Shown: one piece after another, positions 16,870-25,464 of the stretch
Layout of the letters: the number at the start of each line of letters is the position of its first letter
Numbering within the stretch: the first letter of the stretch is position 1
NCBI RefSeq assembly: GCF_026627445.1
Contig: NZ_JAPNLJ010000023.1
Location: forward strand, 51,413-115,412
Source of the DNA: Streptomyces sp. H27-H1
GTDB taxonomy: Bacteria > Actinomycetota > Actinomycetes > Streptomycetales > Streptomycetaceae
DNA: 64,000 nt
Reading direction: 5' to 3'
The notes under the pieces: generated by a model
The model's input: only the letters and a program-made list of their open reading frames with translations
Database searches by the model: none
Told to the model about the DNA's origin: nothing
Made by a program: the position numbers and the translations under genes

Positions 16870-18271
16870 GGATGCTCTCCGTCGGACGGGCATCGGCGGT
16901 GTGCGCCGTTGCGCGCGAGGCGCTGGCGGTGGCACCGGCGGCCCGCTCACGGCGCAGGTACACGGTCCAGGTCACCGCCGCGCAGACGGCGTAGTAGCCG
17001 ATGAAGGACAGGAAGGCGGGGGTACCGCTGCCCGAGCCGCCGCCGTAGGCGCCGCGGAAGGCGAGGTTGATGGCGACGCCGCCGAGGGCGCCGATCGCAC
17101 CCGAGATGCCGATGGCGGCGCCGGACAGCCGGCGGGCCGCGGCGAAGGCCTTGGTGGCGTCGTGGCCGGCCACGATGCCGGCCTCGGCCTGGCGGTTGAA
17201 GGCCGCGGGGATCAGCTTGTAGGTGGAGCCGTTGCCGATGCCGCTGAGGACGAACAGGACGGTGAAGCCCCCGATGAACACCGGCAGCGAGTGCTGCGCC
17301 GACGCGATGAGCAGCACGCCGGTCCCGGCGGCCATGCCCGCGAAGGTGAGGAGGCTGATCCGGGCGCCGCCGAACCGGTCGGCGAGCCAGCCGCCCGTGG
17401 GACGGGCGAAGGAGCCGAGCAGCGGGCCGAGGAAGGTGTACGAGGCCGCCTGCAGCGGGGTGGAGCCGAACTGCGTCTGCAGGACCAGGCCGAAGGCGAA
17501 GCCGTAGCCGATGAACGAGCCGAAGGTGCCGATGTAGAGGAGCGAGATCAGCCAGGTGTCGCGCTGGCCGAGCGCCTCGCGCTGGGCGCCCGGGTCGGTC
17601 CGTACGGCGGCGATGTTGTCCATCTTCGCCGCGCACAGCAGGGAGACGAACGCGATGAGCGGGAGGTAGAAGGCCGCGATGTACGCCGGGTGCGTGTCTC
17701 CGGCCGTCGCGATGACGAGGAGGCCCAGCAGCTGGACGGCCGCGACGCCGAGGTTGCCGCCGCCGGCGTTCAGGCCCAGCGCCCAGCCCTGGTGGCGCCG
17801 GGGGAAGAAGCTGGTGATGTTGGTCATCGAAGAGGCGAAGTTGCCGCCGCCGACCCCGCCGAGCGCGCTGATCACCAGGAACACCCACAGCGGGGTGCCT
17901 GGGCGCTGGATGAAGTACACGGTCAGCAGTGCCGGCACGAGCAGGATGGCCGACGCGAAGACGGTCCAGTTGCGGCCGCCGAAGCGGGTGACCGCGTAGC
18001 TGTACGAAGGTCGCAGGAGGGCGCCGACCAGGGTGGGGGTGACGACGAGGAGGAACTTTTCGTCCGGCGCGAAACCCAGGCCGATCGCGGGCGTCATGAA
18101 CAGCACCAGCACCGACCACATGCTCCAGATGGAGAAGCCGATGTGCTCGGAGGCCACGGACAGGAAGAGGTTGCGGCGGGCGATCTGCTTGCCGCCCTGC
18201 TCCCAGTACTGCTCGTCCTCGGCGTTCCAGTCCTCGATCCAGCGGCCCTTGGCGGATCTCGCGGCATTCAT
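16862..18271 (-). CDS. narK: NarK-type nitrate/nitrite MFS transporter
   Basis: 469 aa from ATG 18271 with an excellent Shine-Dalgarno (AAGGAGGAACTG). The nitrate-porter signatures are present: GGVGGGNFASSMTNITSFFP and SGIGNGSTYKLIPAAF, with substrate-binding arginine-containing segments around VGALLRPSYSYAVTRFGGRNWT and GSFARPTGGWLADRFGGAR. It would bring nitrate in, or exchange nitrate and nitrite. It lies only 25 bp downstream of the CreD-like lyase and is followed by nitrate reductase, so it physically joins the aspartate-derived nitrite genes to the nitrate-derived ones. Confidence 0.92.
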   Translation of the reverse strand: MNAARSAKGRWIEDWNAEDEQYWEQGGKQIARRNLFLSVASEHIGFSIWSMWSVLVLFMTPAIGLGFAPDEKFLLVVTPTLVGALLRPSYSYAVTRFGGRNWTVFASAILLVPALLTVYFIQRPGTPLWVFLVISALGGVGGGNFASSMTNITSFFPRRHQGWALGLNAGGGNLGVAAVQLLGLLVIATAGDTHPAYIAAFYLPLIAFVSLLCAAKMDNIAAVRTDPGAQREALGQRDTWLISLLYIGTFGSFIGYGFAFGLVLQTQFGSTPLQAASYTFLGPLLGSFARPTGGWLADRFGGARISLLTFAGMAAGTGVLLIASAQHSLPVFIGGFTVLFVLSGIGNGSTYKLIPAAFNRQAEAGIVAGHDATKAFAAARRLSGAAIGISGAIGALGGVAINLAFRGAYGGGSGSGTPAFLSFIGYYAVCAAVTWTVYLRRERAAGATASASRATAHTADARPTESIHA

Positions 18272-18296
18272 CAGTTCCTCCTTGTGTGGGGTCCGG

Positions 18297-19751
18297 TCAG
18301 GAATTCGGAGTCGGCTCTGCGCCGGCCGGCTCTGCATCGGCCGGTTCTACGTGGGCCAGCGCGCGGTCGACGAGTGCGCCGGCGCCCCCGCTGTACCGGG
18401 CCGGGTCGCAGAGCCGCGCGATGTCGGCGGCGCCGAGCCCGTGCCCGGCGCCGGACATCCCGGCGAGCACGGCGCTCAGCGGCTGCCCGCTGTCGGCGGC
18501 CACCGCCGAGGCCTCGGTCAGCAGTTGCTTCGCTGCGGCCTTGCCCAGGCGTGGGGCGAGGCGTGCGGCGATGCGTTCGGAGACCACCTGGCCGCCGGTG
18601 AGGTCGAGGTTCGCGCGCATCCGATCGGCCCGGACCTCCAGCCCCTCGGCGAGTTCCACCGCCGTGTGGGCGGCGCCGCCGGTCAGCCGCAGGCATTCGC
18701 GCAGCAGTTGCCACTCGGCGTGCCAGACGCCGGCGGACCGCTCGTCCTCCGCGATCAGGCACTGCGTCAGCCCGGCGGCGAGCACCGGAACCTGCAGGGC
18801 GGCCGAGCGGATCAGCGTGGCGAGCACCGGGTTGCGCTTGTGCGGCATCGCGGAGGAGCTACCGCGCCCGGCCGCGGTGGGCTCGGTAACCTCGCCCACC
18901 TCGGTCCGGGTCAGCGACTGCACGTCGACCGCGATCTTGCCGAGGGCGCCGGCGGTGAAGGCCAGCGCGGCGGCGAGATCGGCGATCGGTGTGCGCAGCG
19001 CGTGCCAGGGCAGTACGGGGCGGGCGAGGCCGGTCTCGGCGGCGAAGGCGTCGACGAGCCGGTCGAGGTAGGGGTGTTCGGCGTCGGCCGCCACGTCCGG
19101 ACGGTCGATGTCGGCGTATTCGAGGTATCCGGCGAGGGTGCCCGCGGCCCCGCCGAGCGAGACCGGCAGGCCTTCCCGCAGGACCCGGGCGAGGCGGGCG
19201 TCGGCGTCGAGGACGAGCCGGTGCCAGCCCGCGGCCTTGAGCCCGAAGGTGGTGGGTACGGCGTGCAGGGCGAGGGTGCGGCCGGCCATCAGGGTGTTGC
19301 GGTGGGTGGCCGCGAGGCCCGCCAGGGCCTGCGCGGTCCGGGCCAGGTCGGCCCGGACCAGGCGCAGCGCCCGGGCGGCCACCAGCATGGCGCCGGTGTC
19401 GAAGATGTCCTGGCTGGTGGAGCCCCGGTGGACGTGATCAGCGGCTTCGGGGTCGCTCTCGCGGACCGCCGCCGTGAGCGCCTGGACCAGGCCGACGACC
19501 GGGTTGGCGGTCTCGCGCGCGGCGAGCGCGAGGGCCCTCAGGTCGAAGTCCTCGGCCCGGGCGGCGGCGGTGATGGTGTCCGCGGCGGTCTTCGGCAAGG
19601 TGCCGAGTCCCGCCTGAGCCCTGGCCAAGGCGGCCTCGGCGTCGAGCATGGCCTGGAGCCACGCCCGGTCGCCGACGGCCGCCTCGACCGGGGTACCGGC
19701 CCGCACGGGGGAGAGCAGGCCGGCGTCGGTGAGGAGGTCCTCCTCGGTCAT
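18297..19751 (-). CDS. creD: Nitrosuccinate lyase (CreD-type; fumarase/ASL superfamily)
   Basis: 484 aa. The fumarase/adenylosuccinate-lyase signature GSSSAMPHKRNP lies near residue 296; HVHRGSTSQDIFDTG and AGRTLALHAVPTTFG correspond to the other two active-site regions. By itself it could be called 3-carboxymuconate cycloisomerase or adenylosuccinate lyase. The 4-bp overlap with a CreE-type flavoprotein gene makes nitrosuccinate lyase, which releases nitrous acid and fumarate, by far the best call: the creD/creE pair (also seen as FzmL/FzmM in fosfazinomycin) is the known nitrite-generating module of N-N bond pathways. Confidence 0.88.
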   Translation of the reverse strand: MTEEDLLTDAGLLSPVRAGTPVEAAVGDRAWLQAMLDAEAALARAQAGLGTLPKTAADTITAAARAEDFDLRALALAARETANPVVGLVQALTAAVRESDPEAADHVHRGSTSQDIFDTGAMLVAARALRLVRADLARTAQALAGLAATHRNTLMAGRTLALHAVPTTFGLKAAGWHRLVLDADARLARVLREGLPVSLGGAAGTLAGYLEYADIDRPDVAADAEHPYLDRLVDAFAAETGLARPVLPWHALRTPIADLAAALAFTAGALGKIAVDVQSLTRTEVGEVTEPTAAGRGSSSAMPHKRNPVLATLIRSAALQVPVLAAGLTQCLIAEDERSAGVWHAEWQLLRECLRLTGGAAHTAVELAEGLEVRADRMRANLDLTGGQVVSERIAARLAPRLGKAAAKQLLTEASAVAADSGQPLSAVLAGMSGAGHGLGAADIARLCDPARYSGGAGALVDRALAHVEPADAEPAGAEPTPNS

Positions 19752-21736
19752 ACGACCACGCCGGGCAGTGCGCCCTCGGCGGTGTCGTCGGTCACCGCGT
19801 GGATGCCCGCCGGGGCGTGCGCGACGGTCGGCAGGGCCAGTACGGCGCGGGCGATGGCGTCGGAGTCCCCGAGGGTCACCGAGTCCACGCCCGGGCGGAT
19901 GCCGGCGGCCGTCACCCAGTGCACGGACTCGGTGGGCACCCCGTAGGCGAAGCGGCGCGGGTGGGCGGCGCCGCGGGCGTCGATGAGCCGGTAGGGGCGC
20001 TCGGTGACCGCGAGGCCGCCGGTCTGGTAGCCGCCCTGGCCGCCGGTGATGACGTACGGCTTGGCCTGGTCGGTGTCCAGCAGGTGCTGGAGCAGCGGGT
20101 CGGCGGTGCGCCGCAGGTCGGGCTCGGGAAGCCGGGCCTCGATGAGGACCTGGGCCCTGATCGTGGCGCCCGGCACGGTCGCGGACTCGGCCAGGTAGCT
20201 CTGGGTGTTGGTGTCGATGCGGACCTGGGTGCCAGGCCCGGTGAGGGTGAGGATGCCCGCCTCGATCAGGGCGATCATCTCCTCGATACGGGTGGCCGGC
20301 GGGCCGATGGAGAGGAAGCCGTTGAGCGGGGTGTACCAGCCCTCGAGGTCGTCGCGGTGCGAGTCCCCGTCGAGACCGCCGTGGTCGACGGCGAGGCGGA
20401 CCTCGTTGCGCAGGTCGCGCAGGACGTCCAGGGCCGACTTGACCGGGCCGCTGACGTTGCCCTGGCGGGCGGCGACGACGTCGGCCGCGAGGTAGCCGAT
20501 CAGCCACTGCTGGAAGGCGTCGCGGTCGGCGAACTTCGTGTCGCCGTACGGGAGGGAGAGCCGCTCCCAGCTCCAGTGGTCGGCCGCCTCGATGCCGAAC
20601 TCGGTGAGCAGATCGATGCGTTCGGCCGGCTCGGCGAGGGACAAGTAGCGCTCGGTGAACTCCTCGCGGTCCGCGCCGCCGCCGCGGGCCTGCAGCAGGG
20701 ACCCGTAGTAGACGCTCTCCACCTCGAGGGAGATGAAGGGCCACAGGTCGGCGTTGAAGGTGACCATCCCGCCGTCCTCGGCGCGCTCGCGCAGGCCCTT
20801 GATGTAGGCCGGGGTCAGCAGCTTGGGGAGGTAACGGCCGTATGCGCCCTTCTCGTTGTCGCCGCGGGCGTGGTACGGGATGCCGCGCCGGGAGAAGGCG
20901 TACAGCCGGGGCTCCTGCCCGGACGGCTGGTAGGCGAGCTTGCCGTTCTCGTCGCGGACGAAGGTGCCGCCGCGGCCGTGGCTGAACAGCGACATGTAGT
21001 CGAAGAAGTTCAGGCCCAGACCGCGCAGCAGCACCGACTGGCCGGGCTTGACCTGCGCGAGGTCGGCGTCGGCCGGGTTGCCCGGCGTCAGGTACGTCAG
21101 GTAGTGGATGCGCGCCAGGGAAGCGGTGCGCGCCTCGCGGGGGGTCAGGCGGGCCGGGACGTGGCCCTGCGCCAGGATGATGGCGTCGAGGTTGTTCAGG
21201 CGGGTGCCGTCCTCCAGCCGGACGCCCTGCGGGCCGCCGGGGATGCCCTGGGTGTCGGCGAGGGCGACTGCGCGGGACCCGTGGACGTGGACGGTGACGT
21301 GTTTGGGGGCGCCGACGATGACGCGCTGGAAGCACTCGCCGAGGTAGCTGCCGTAGAAGGCGCGGGTCGGGTAGGTGTCCGGGCCCATGACCGCGGCCTC
21401 GGCGAGGGTGCCCTCGTCGTAGTCGTCGAACTGGCCCAGCACGGAGAGGGACTTGGCCCACTCGAAGAGACTCGGGCCCGGCTCGATGGGGCCGTCGATC
21501 TGGCAGCTCTCGTCGGTGTAGACGGTGATCTGGCAGGCGACGGTGTTCATCAGCAGGTGGCGGGACTGGCCCGAGCGCCAGACCTTGCCGGCGCCGGGCG
21601 CCGACGGGTCCACGACGTGGATGGCGACCGAGTCGTGCGAGGGGCGTTCGCGTTCGTTGGCGGCAAGGCGCTCTACGACGGACAGGCCACGGGGGCCGGC
21701 GCCGACGACGCATATCTCGACGGATGAGTTGCTCAT
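19748..21736 (-). CDS. creE: L-aspartate N-oxygenase (CreE-type FAD monooxygenase)
   Basis: 662 aa from ATG 21736 (GGAGAAACAGC upstream). It begins with an FAD Rossmann motif (VEICVVGAGPRGLSVVERL, residues 6-24), and then DPSAPGAGKVWRSGQSRHLLMNT, the hallmark of the FAD-NAD(P)-binding-9 family. It has a second segment, GQSVLLRGLGLNFFDYMSLF, for nicotinamide binding. CreE and its homologues belong here and oxidise L-aspartate with NADPH and O2 in successive steps to nitrosuccinate, which the downstream lyase cleaves to nitrous acid. The gene overlaps creD by 4 bp. The family call is firm; the specific reaction rests on gene context. Confidence 0.87.
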   Translation of the reverse strand: MSNSSVEICVVGAGPRGLSVVERLAANERERPSHDSVAIHVVDPSAPGAGKVWRSGQSRHLLMNTVACQITVYTDESCQIDGPIEPGPSLFEWAKSLSVLGQFDDYDEGTLAEAAVMGPDTYPTRAFYGSYLGECFQRVIVGAPKHVTVHVHGSRAVALADTQGIPGGPQGVRLEDGTRLNNLDAIILAQGHVPARLTPREARTASLARIHYLTYLTPGNPADADLAQVKPGQSVLLRGLGLNFFDYMSLFSHGRGGTFVRDENGKLAYQPSGQEPRLYAFSRRGIPYHARGDNEKGAYGRYLPKLLTPAYIKGLRERAEDGGMVTFNADLWPFISLEVESVYYGSLLQARGGGADREEFTERYLSLAEPAERIDLLTEFGIEAADHWSWERLSLPYGDTKFADRDAFQQWLIGYLAADVVAARQGNVSGPVKSALDVLRDLRNEVRLAVDHGGLDGDSHRDDLEGWYTPLNGFLSIGPPATRIEEMIALIEAGILTLTGPGTQVRIDTNTQSYLAESATVPGATIRAQVLIEARLPEPDLRRTADPLLQHLLDTDQAKPYVITGGQGGYQTGGLAVTERPYRLIDARGAAHPRRFAYGVPTESVHWVTAAGIRPGVDSVTLGDSDAIARAVLALPTVAHAPAGIHAVTDDTAEGALPGVVV

Positions 21737-21888
21737 GCTGTTTCTCCGATGCTGTGGGGTTGCCCGGCCTGGACGGGACCCCTGCGGCGGTCGGGCAGGG
21801 CCTGCGCGGCGGTGGTCAGGCCCTGCGCGGAACGGACGGGCAGGGAGCCGGCGGTGGGGGCGGGAGCCGGCGGGAGGTCGGGTCGGGC

Positions 21889-23454
21889 CTAGGCCGGGGA
21901 ACCGGCGGTGACCAGACGGGCGAGCTCGAGGCGCTTGATCTTGGTCGTGGAGGTCTGCGGGACGTCCTCGAGGCGCCACTGGACCGGGTCCGCCAGCTTC
22001 GGCAGGCCGATGACCGCGGACTTCCACGCGATCAGGTCGAGCGGCTTGTCGTCGCGGGTGCAGACCACGGGGACCGGGACGCCGTCGGCACCGGGGATGA
22101 TGATGACCTCGATCAGCTCGTGCAGCCGGGTGAAGAGCTTGTCCTCGATCTCCAGCGTGGAGCCGATGCCGGGGATCTCGTCGACCTCGCGGTCGAGGAG
22201 GTGCAGGCAGCCCCACTTGGTGCGGTAGCCCAGGTCGCCCATGCGCCACCAGCCGTCGTGGACCTGCTTCTCCCAGCGCTCGTGCTCGTCGAGGTAGGTG
22301 ATGATGCGGCCGTCGGACTTGATCTCGATGAAGCCGGGGTTCGTCTTGGAGACGGGGTTGCCGTCGCGGCTGACGACGCGGACACCGGTCATGCCGGGGA
22401 ACGGCGATCCGACGCAGCGGCCGTCGAAGTCCGCGCCCCCCTTGCGGGTGTAGGTGCGGGCCGCGATGGGGCCGACCTCGCTCTGGCCGTAGGCCTGGGC
22501 GAAGAGCGGGTTACGGCGCTTCGTGGCGTTGAGCAGGATGCTCACCGTGCGCGGGTGGATCGCGTCGAAGGTCGAGCTGAAGTACTTGACGTTGGCGAGC
22601 GGGCCGCGCGGGTCGTCGGCCAGCGCCTCCCAGTGCAGGAAGGTGTTGGGGTGGGCCTCGATGAAGCCGGGCGGGACCTGGGCGAAGATGTCGCCGACGG
22701 TCTCCGTGTCGTCCTCCTTGAGGACGATCAGGGTGTGGCCCTGGAGGATCGAGATCGGCATGGCCGTGAACATCCGGGAGTGCACGAACGACACGTGCAG
22801 GGCGACGGGTTCGCGCTTGCCGACGGCCGAGAACACGGTGGCCTGCGGGCGGTAGCGGGCCTCGAAGGTATGGCCGGTGTGCACGGCGAGCTTCGGAGTG
22901 CCCGTGGTGCCCGAGGTGTGGGTGATCAGGGTCGGGTGGTCCGGCGGCATCGGAATGGCCGGGACGCGGGTGGCGCCCGCGAGGCCGCCCAGTTCGACGG
23001 CCCCTTCGTAGGAGCCCGTGGTCAGCAGCACCTTGGCCGTGATGTCGAAGATCTCGGCCGGCAGGTTGTGGTCGAGCTTGTCCTGGTCGGTGATCAGGAA
23101 GGGCTGGTCGATGCGGCGGACCAGCACGGCCACCGTCTCGCCGTCCAGCTTCGGGGAGAGCAGGGCCGGGATCGCGCCGATGCGTGCGATCGCGCAGGCC
23201 AGCAGGGAGATGTCGAAGCCATCGGACTTGTGCACGACGACGTGGTGGTTCGGGCGCACCCCGACCGCCCACAGCCGGGAGGAGAAGTCGTCGACCAGGT
23301 CGGCGAGTTCGGTGAGGGTGGTACGGCGCCCGAGCTGCGGGGCGATGTCCAGGTCGTGGTCCAGGACCACGAGGCCGGCGGGGGTGCGGTCGGCCGCTCG
23401 GTCGAAGAGCGTACCCAGCCGGATGCCCTTGTTTCCTATGCGCTGGAGAAGCAT
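21889..23454 (-). CDS. ANL-superfamily ligase, CreM-like diazotase candidate (copy 2)
   Basis: 521 aa, collinear paralogue of the protein at 8469-10049. Motifs are intact: THTSGTTGTPKLAVHT (A3), QAYGQSEVGP (A5), GDLGYRTKWG then LLDREVDEIP (A7/A8) and TSTTKIKRLELARL (A10 Lys). It is the first gene of the unit feeding creE-creD (152 bp upstream of creE), so it is the stronger candidate for the nitrite-using, ATP-dependent diazotase; the other copy may act on a second amine or activate a carboxylate. About 50 bp around the GYRTKWG motif is nearly identical in DNA to the other copy, suggesting recent duplication or strong constraint. Confidence 0.82.
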   Translation of the reverse strand: MLLQRIGNKGIRLGTLFDRAADRTPAGLVVLDHDLDIAPQLGRRTTLTELADLVDDFSSRLWAVGVRPNHHVVVHKSDGFDISLLACAIARIGAIPALLSPKLDGETVAVLVRRIDQPFLITDQDKLDHNLPAEIFDITAKVLLTTGSYEGAVELGGLAGATRVPAIPMPPDHPTLITHTSGTTGTPKLAVHTGHTFEARYRPQATVFSAVGKREPVALHVSFVHSRMFTAMPISILQGHTLIVLKEDDTETVGDIFAQVPPGFIEAHPNTFLHWEALADDPRGPLANVKYFSSTFDAIHPRTVSILLNATKRRNPLFAQAYGQSEVGPIAARTYTRKGGADFDGRCVGSPFPGMTGVRVVSRDGNPVSKTNPGFIEIKSDGRIITYLDEHERWEKQVHDGWWRMGDLGYRTKWGCLHLLDREVDEIPGIGSTLEIEDKLFTRLHELIEVIIIPGADGVPVPVVCTRDDKPLDLIAWKSAVIGLPKLADPVQWRLEDVPQTSTTKIKRLELARLVTAGSPA

Positions 23455-23563
23455 GGCCTCGTTCTCTCAAGAGTGTCTTCGGTGGCGTGCGGGGAGTGGC
23501 GGGCCGGTCGGGAACGGTCTGCGCCGGCGGCCGGGGTGCGGCGAACGGGTGCGGCGAACGGGC

Positions 23564-24106
23564 TCAGCGGCCTTCGACGACGTCGCGGATCCGGGCGAGG
23601 GTGGCGTCGAGGTCCTGCTCGAGCTTCTCGGTCCAGTCGGTGATGAACTGCTTGCGCCCGACCTCGTCCAGGTCGGCGACGATCTTGTGGATGCCGGCGG
23701 TCGCCTGGCCCATCCGGAAGTGGTGCACGAGGACCGAGCCCTGCTGCGCCGGCTCGATGTCGAAGCCCCAGATGGACTCCTGGTCCTCCTGGGCGTGCGT
23801 CAGCATCATCCAGCGGAAGGTGCGGCCCGGCTCGGCCGCCGTGATGCGGGCCTCCGTGTACCAGGTGCCGCGGATCAGCGGTGCCCAGCCGACGACGTCC
23901 TCGGCACGCAGGTTCTCTCCGCGGAAGACCGCGCCGACGCTGGAGGGCTCGCCGGAGATCCACTCGCCGCCCTTGCACTCCGGGCTCCACTCGGCGCTGC
24001 GGGTCAGGTCGCTGACCACGTCGTAGATCTCCTGTGCGGTGGCCGCGACGGGAATGTCCGCACGGATCTCGAAAAGCGGGGTCGAGTCAATGATGGAGTT
24101 CGTCAT
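23564..24106 (-). CDS. SRPBCC / polyketide-cyclase-like protein
   Basis: 180 aa if started at ATG 24106; an in-frame ATG at 24142 adds 12 residues and neither start has a convincing ribosome site, so the mRNA may be leaderless. The protein follows the START/SRPBCC helix-grip pattern: FEIRADIPVAATAQEIYDVVSDLTRSAEWSPECKGGEWI, a central beta region (RTFRWMMLTHAQEDQESIWGFDIEPAQQGSVLVHHFRM) and a long C-terminal helix (FITDWTEKLEQDLDATLARI). Such proteins bind hydrophobic aromatic ligands and some are cyclases/aromatases. It lies 109 bp upstream of the diazotase-like gene on the same strand. Function not assignable. Confidence 0.75.
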   Translation of the reverse strand: MTNSIIDSTPLFEIRADIPVAATAQEIYDVVSDLTRSAEWSPECKGGEWISGEPSSVGAVFRGENLRAEDVVGWAPLIRGTWYTEARITAAEPGRTFRWMMLTHAQEDQESIWGFDIEPAQQGSVLVHHFRMGQATAGIHKIVADLDEVGRKQFITDWTEKLEQDLDATLARIRDVVEGR

Positions 24107-24218
24107 GGCCAGAACGCTATCGGCCACCAATTCGATAACCAACGGCCTTGCTCAGGGTCCGTCAGGTCTTCGACATAAAGAAATACGGTCGAATTCGGGC
24201 ACGCCGGAACGGCGCCGC

Positions 24219-24248
24219 GAAAACAATTCGGCGGCGCCGCCTGTTTTC
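24219..24248 (-). terminator. Hairpin downstream of the quinone-reductase-like gene
   Basis: GAAAACA (24219-24225) pairs with TGTTTTC (24242-24248) and encloses the self-complementary GGCGGCGCCGCC. It sits about 15 bp after the reverse-strand stop at 24263 in a locally AT-rich gap, fitting a terminator. Confidence 0.55.
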
Positions 24249-24262
24249 ATAGAAACGGAATT

Positions 24263-25255
24263 TCACCCGCCGGATACGGGCCCGGCGCGCAGTACGAGCT
24301 TTCCCGTCACCTTGCCCTCGTCCAGCAGGCGGTGCGCCTCGGCCGCCGCCGACAACGGCAGCACCTGGGTACCGCGCGGCCGGAGCAGTCCGGCCGCCGT
24401 CAGCGTGTTGACGTGCGCGGCAGCCGCTGCCAGGCGGCCCGCGGTGGCGTGCGAGATGGCGAAGCCGCGCACCGAACAGTCCTTGAGGTAGAGCGGCCCC
24501 ACCGGTAGTACGGGACGGGTGCGCAGCCCCGCGAGCAGCACGATCCGGCCGCGGCTCGCCAGCAGGTCCACCGCCGTCTCCAGGTCGTTGCGGCCCGAGG
24601 TGTCTACGTGGATGTCCACCCCGTGCGGGCTGAGCTCGCGGATCCGACCCGGTACGTCGGGGTCGTTGTAGTCGATGACCTCCGCCGCGCCCAGGCCGCG
24701 TACGTACGCGAAGTCGCGCGGCGAGGACGTCGCGATCACCCTGGCTCCGGCGTGCGCGGCCATCGTGACCAGCGCGCTGCCGACGTTGCCGGCGGCGCCG
24801 GCGACGAACACGGTGTCCCCGGCGGTGATCTCGCCCTGGTCGAAGAGGGCGAGATAGGCGGTGACGGCCGGGTGCGCGAGGGCTACCGCGTCCTCGGGCT
24901 CCACCCCCGCCGGCAGCGGGTAGAGCCGGTCGGCGGGGACCACGGCCTGTTCGGCGGCGGCGCCCTGGCGGCCGTCGTGGCCGAGGCTGTTGCACCAGAC
25001 CCGGTCACCCGGCGCGAAGCGGTGCGCGACGGCGGGGCCGGCGGACAGCACCGTACCGACGAGGTCCCTGCCGATCACGAAGGGGAAGTCGAGAGGGGTG
25101 CTCCAGGCACCTGAGCGGACGAAGGTGTCGACGTGGTTGACGGAGACCACGTCCACCGCGACGAGGACATCGGACGGACCCGGCTGCGGAACGGGGAGCT
25201 CACCGAAGCGGATGACCTCCGCGGGACCCAGCTGTTCGATATAGGCGGCATGCAT
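24263..25255 (-). CDS. Zinc-independent MDR oxidoreductase (quinone-reductase-like)
   Basis: 330-aa medium-chain dehydrogenase/reductase. The GroES-like N-terminus (GELPVPQPGPSDVLVAVDVVSVNHVDTFVRSG), FVIGRDLVGTVLSAG and the NADP loop VFVAGAAGNVGSALVTMAAHAGARVIATS are clear. The structural and catalytic zinc cysteines of alcohol dehydrogenases are missing, which points to quinone oxidoreductase or enoyl reductase activity. It is divergent from the DAHP synthase operon with a 209-bp shared gap that must hold both promoters. Its role in the pathway is unknown. Confidence 0.82.
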   Translation of the reverse strand: MHAAYIEQLGPAEVIRFGELPVPQPGPSDVLVAVDVVSVNHVDTFVRSGAWSTPLDFPFVIGRDLVGTVLSAGPAVAHRFAPGDRVWCNSLGHDGRQGAAAEQAVVPADRLYPLPAGVEPEDAVALAHPAVTAYLALFDQGEITAGDTVFVAGAAGNVGSALVTMAAHAGARVIATSSPRDFAYVRGLGAAEVIDYNDPDVPGRIRELSPHGVDIHVDTSGRNDLETAVDLLASRGRIVLLAGLRTRPVLPVGPLYLKDCSVRGFAISHATAGRLAAAAAHVNTLTAAGLLRPRGTQVLPLSAAAEAHRLLDEGKVTGKLVLRAGPVSGG

Positions 25256-25464
25256 GAACCGGATTCTGTTCGGGGAGGCCGCCGCGGGAAACCCGCCGCC
25301 GCGCGTGTGTCAGGTGTCGCGGGCTAGATAGCGCCCCCTGCACGGCCACCTGACGGAGTGCCCGGTTCCCCGTGGTCGCTTCCGCAAGTCCAGCAGAGTA
25401 TCCGTATTCCGCCGCCCCTCAATTCTGCCCTTTGAGCCTGCCGCCCCACGACTGGGAGTTTCCC

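Noticed and set aside
18297..19751. Adenylosuccinate lyase or carboxymuconate cycloisomerase
   Set aside because: The superfamily fits, but the 4-bp overlap with a CreE-type flavoprotein gene and the nitrite context favour nitrosuccinate lyase.
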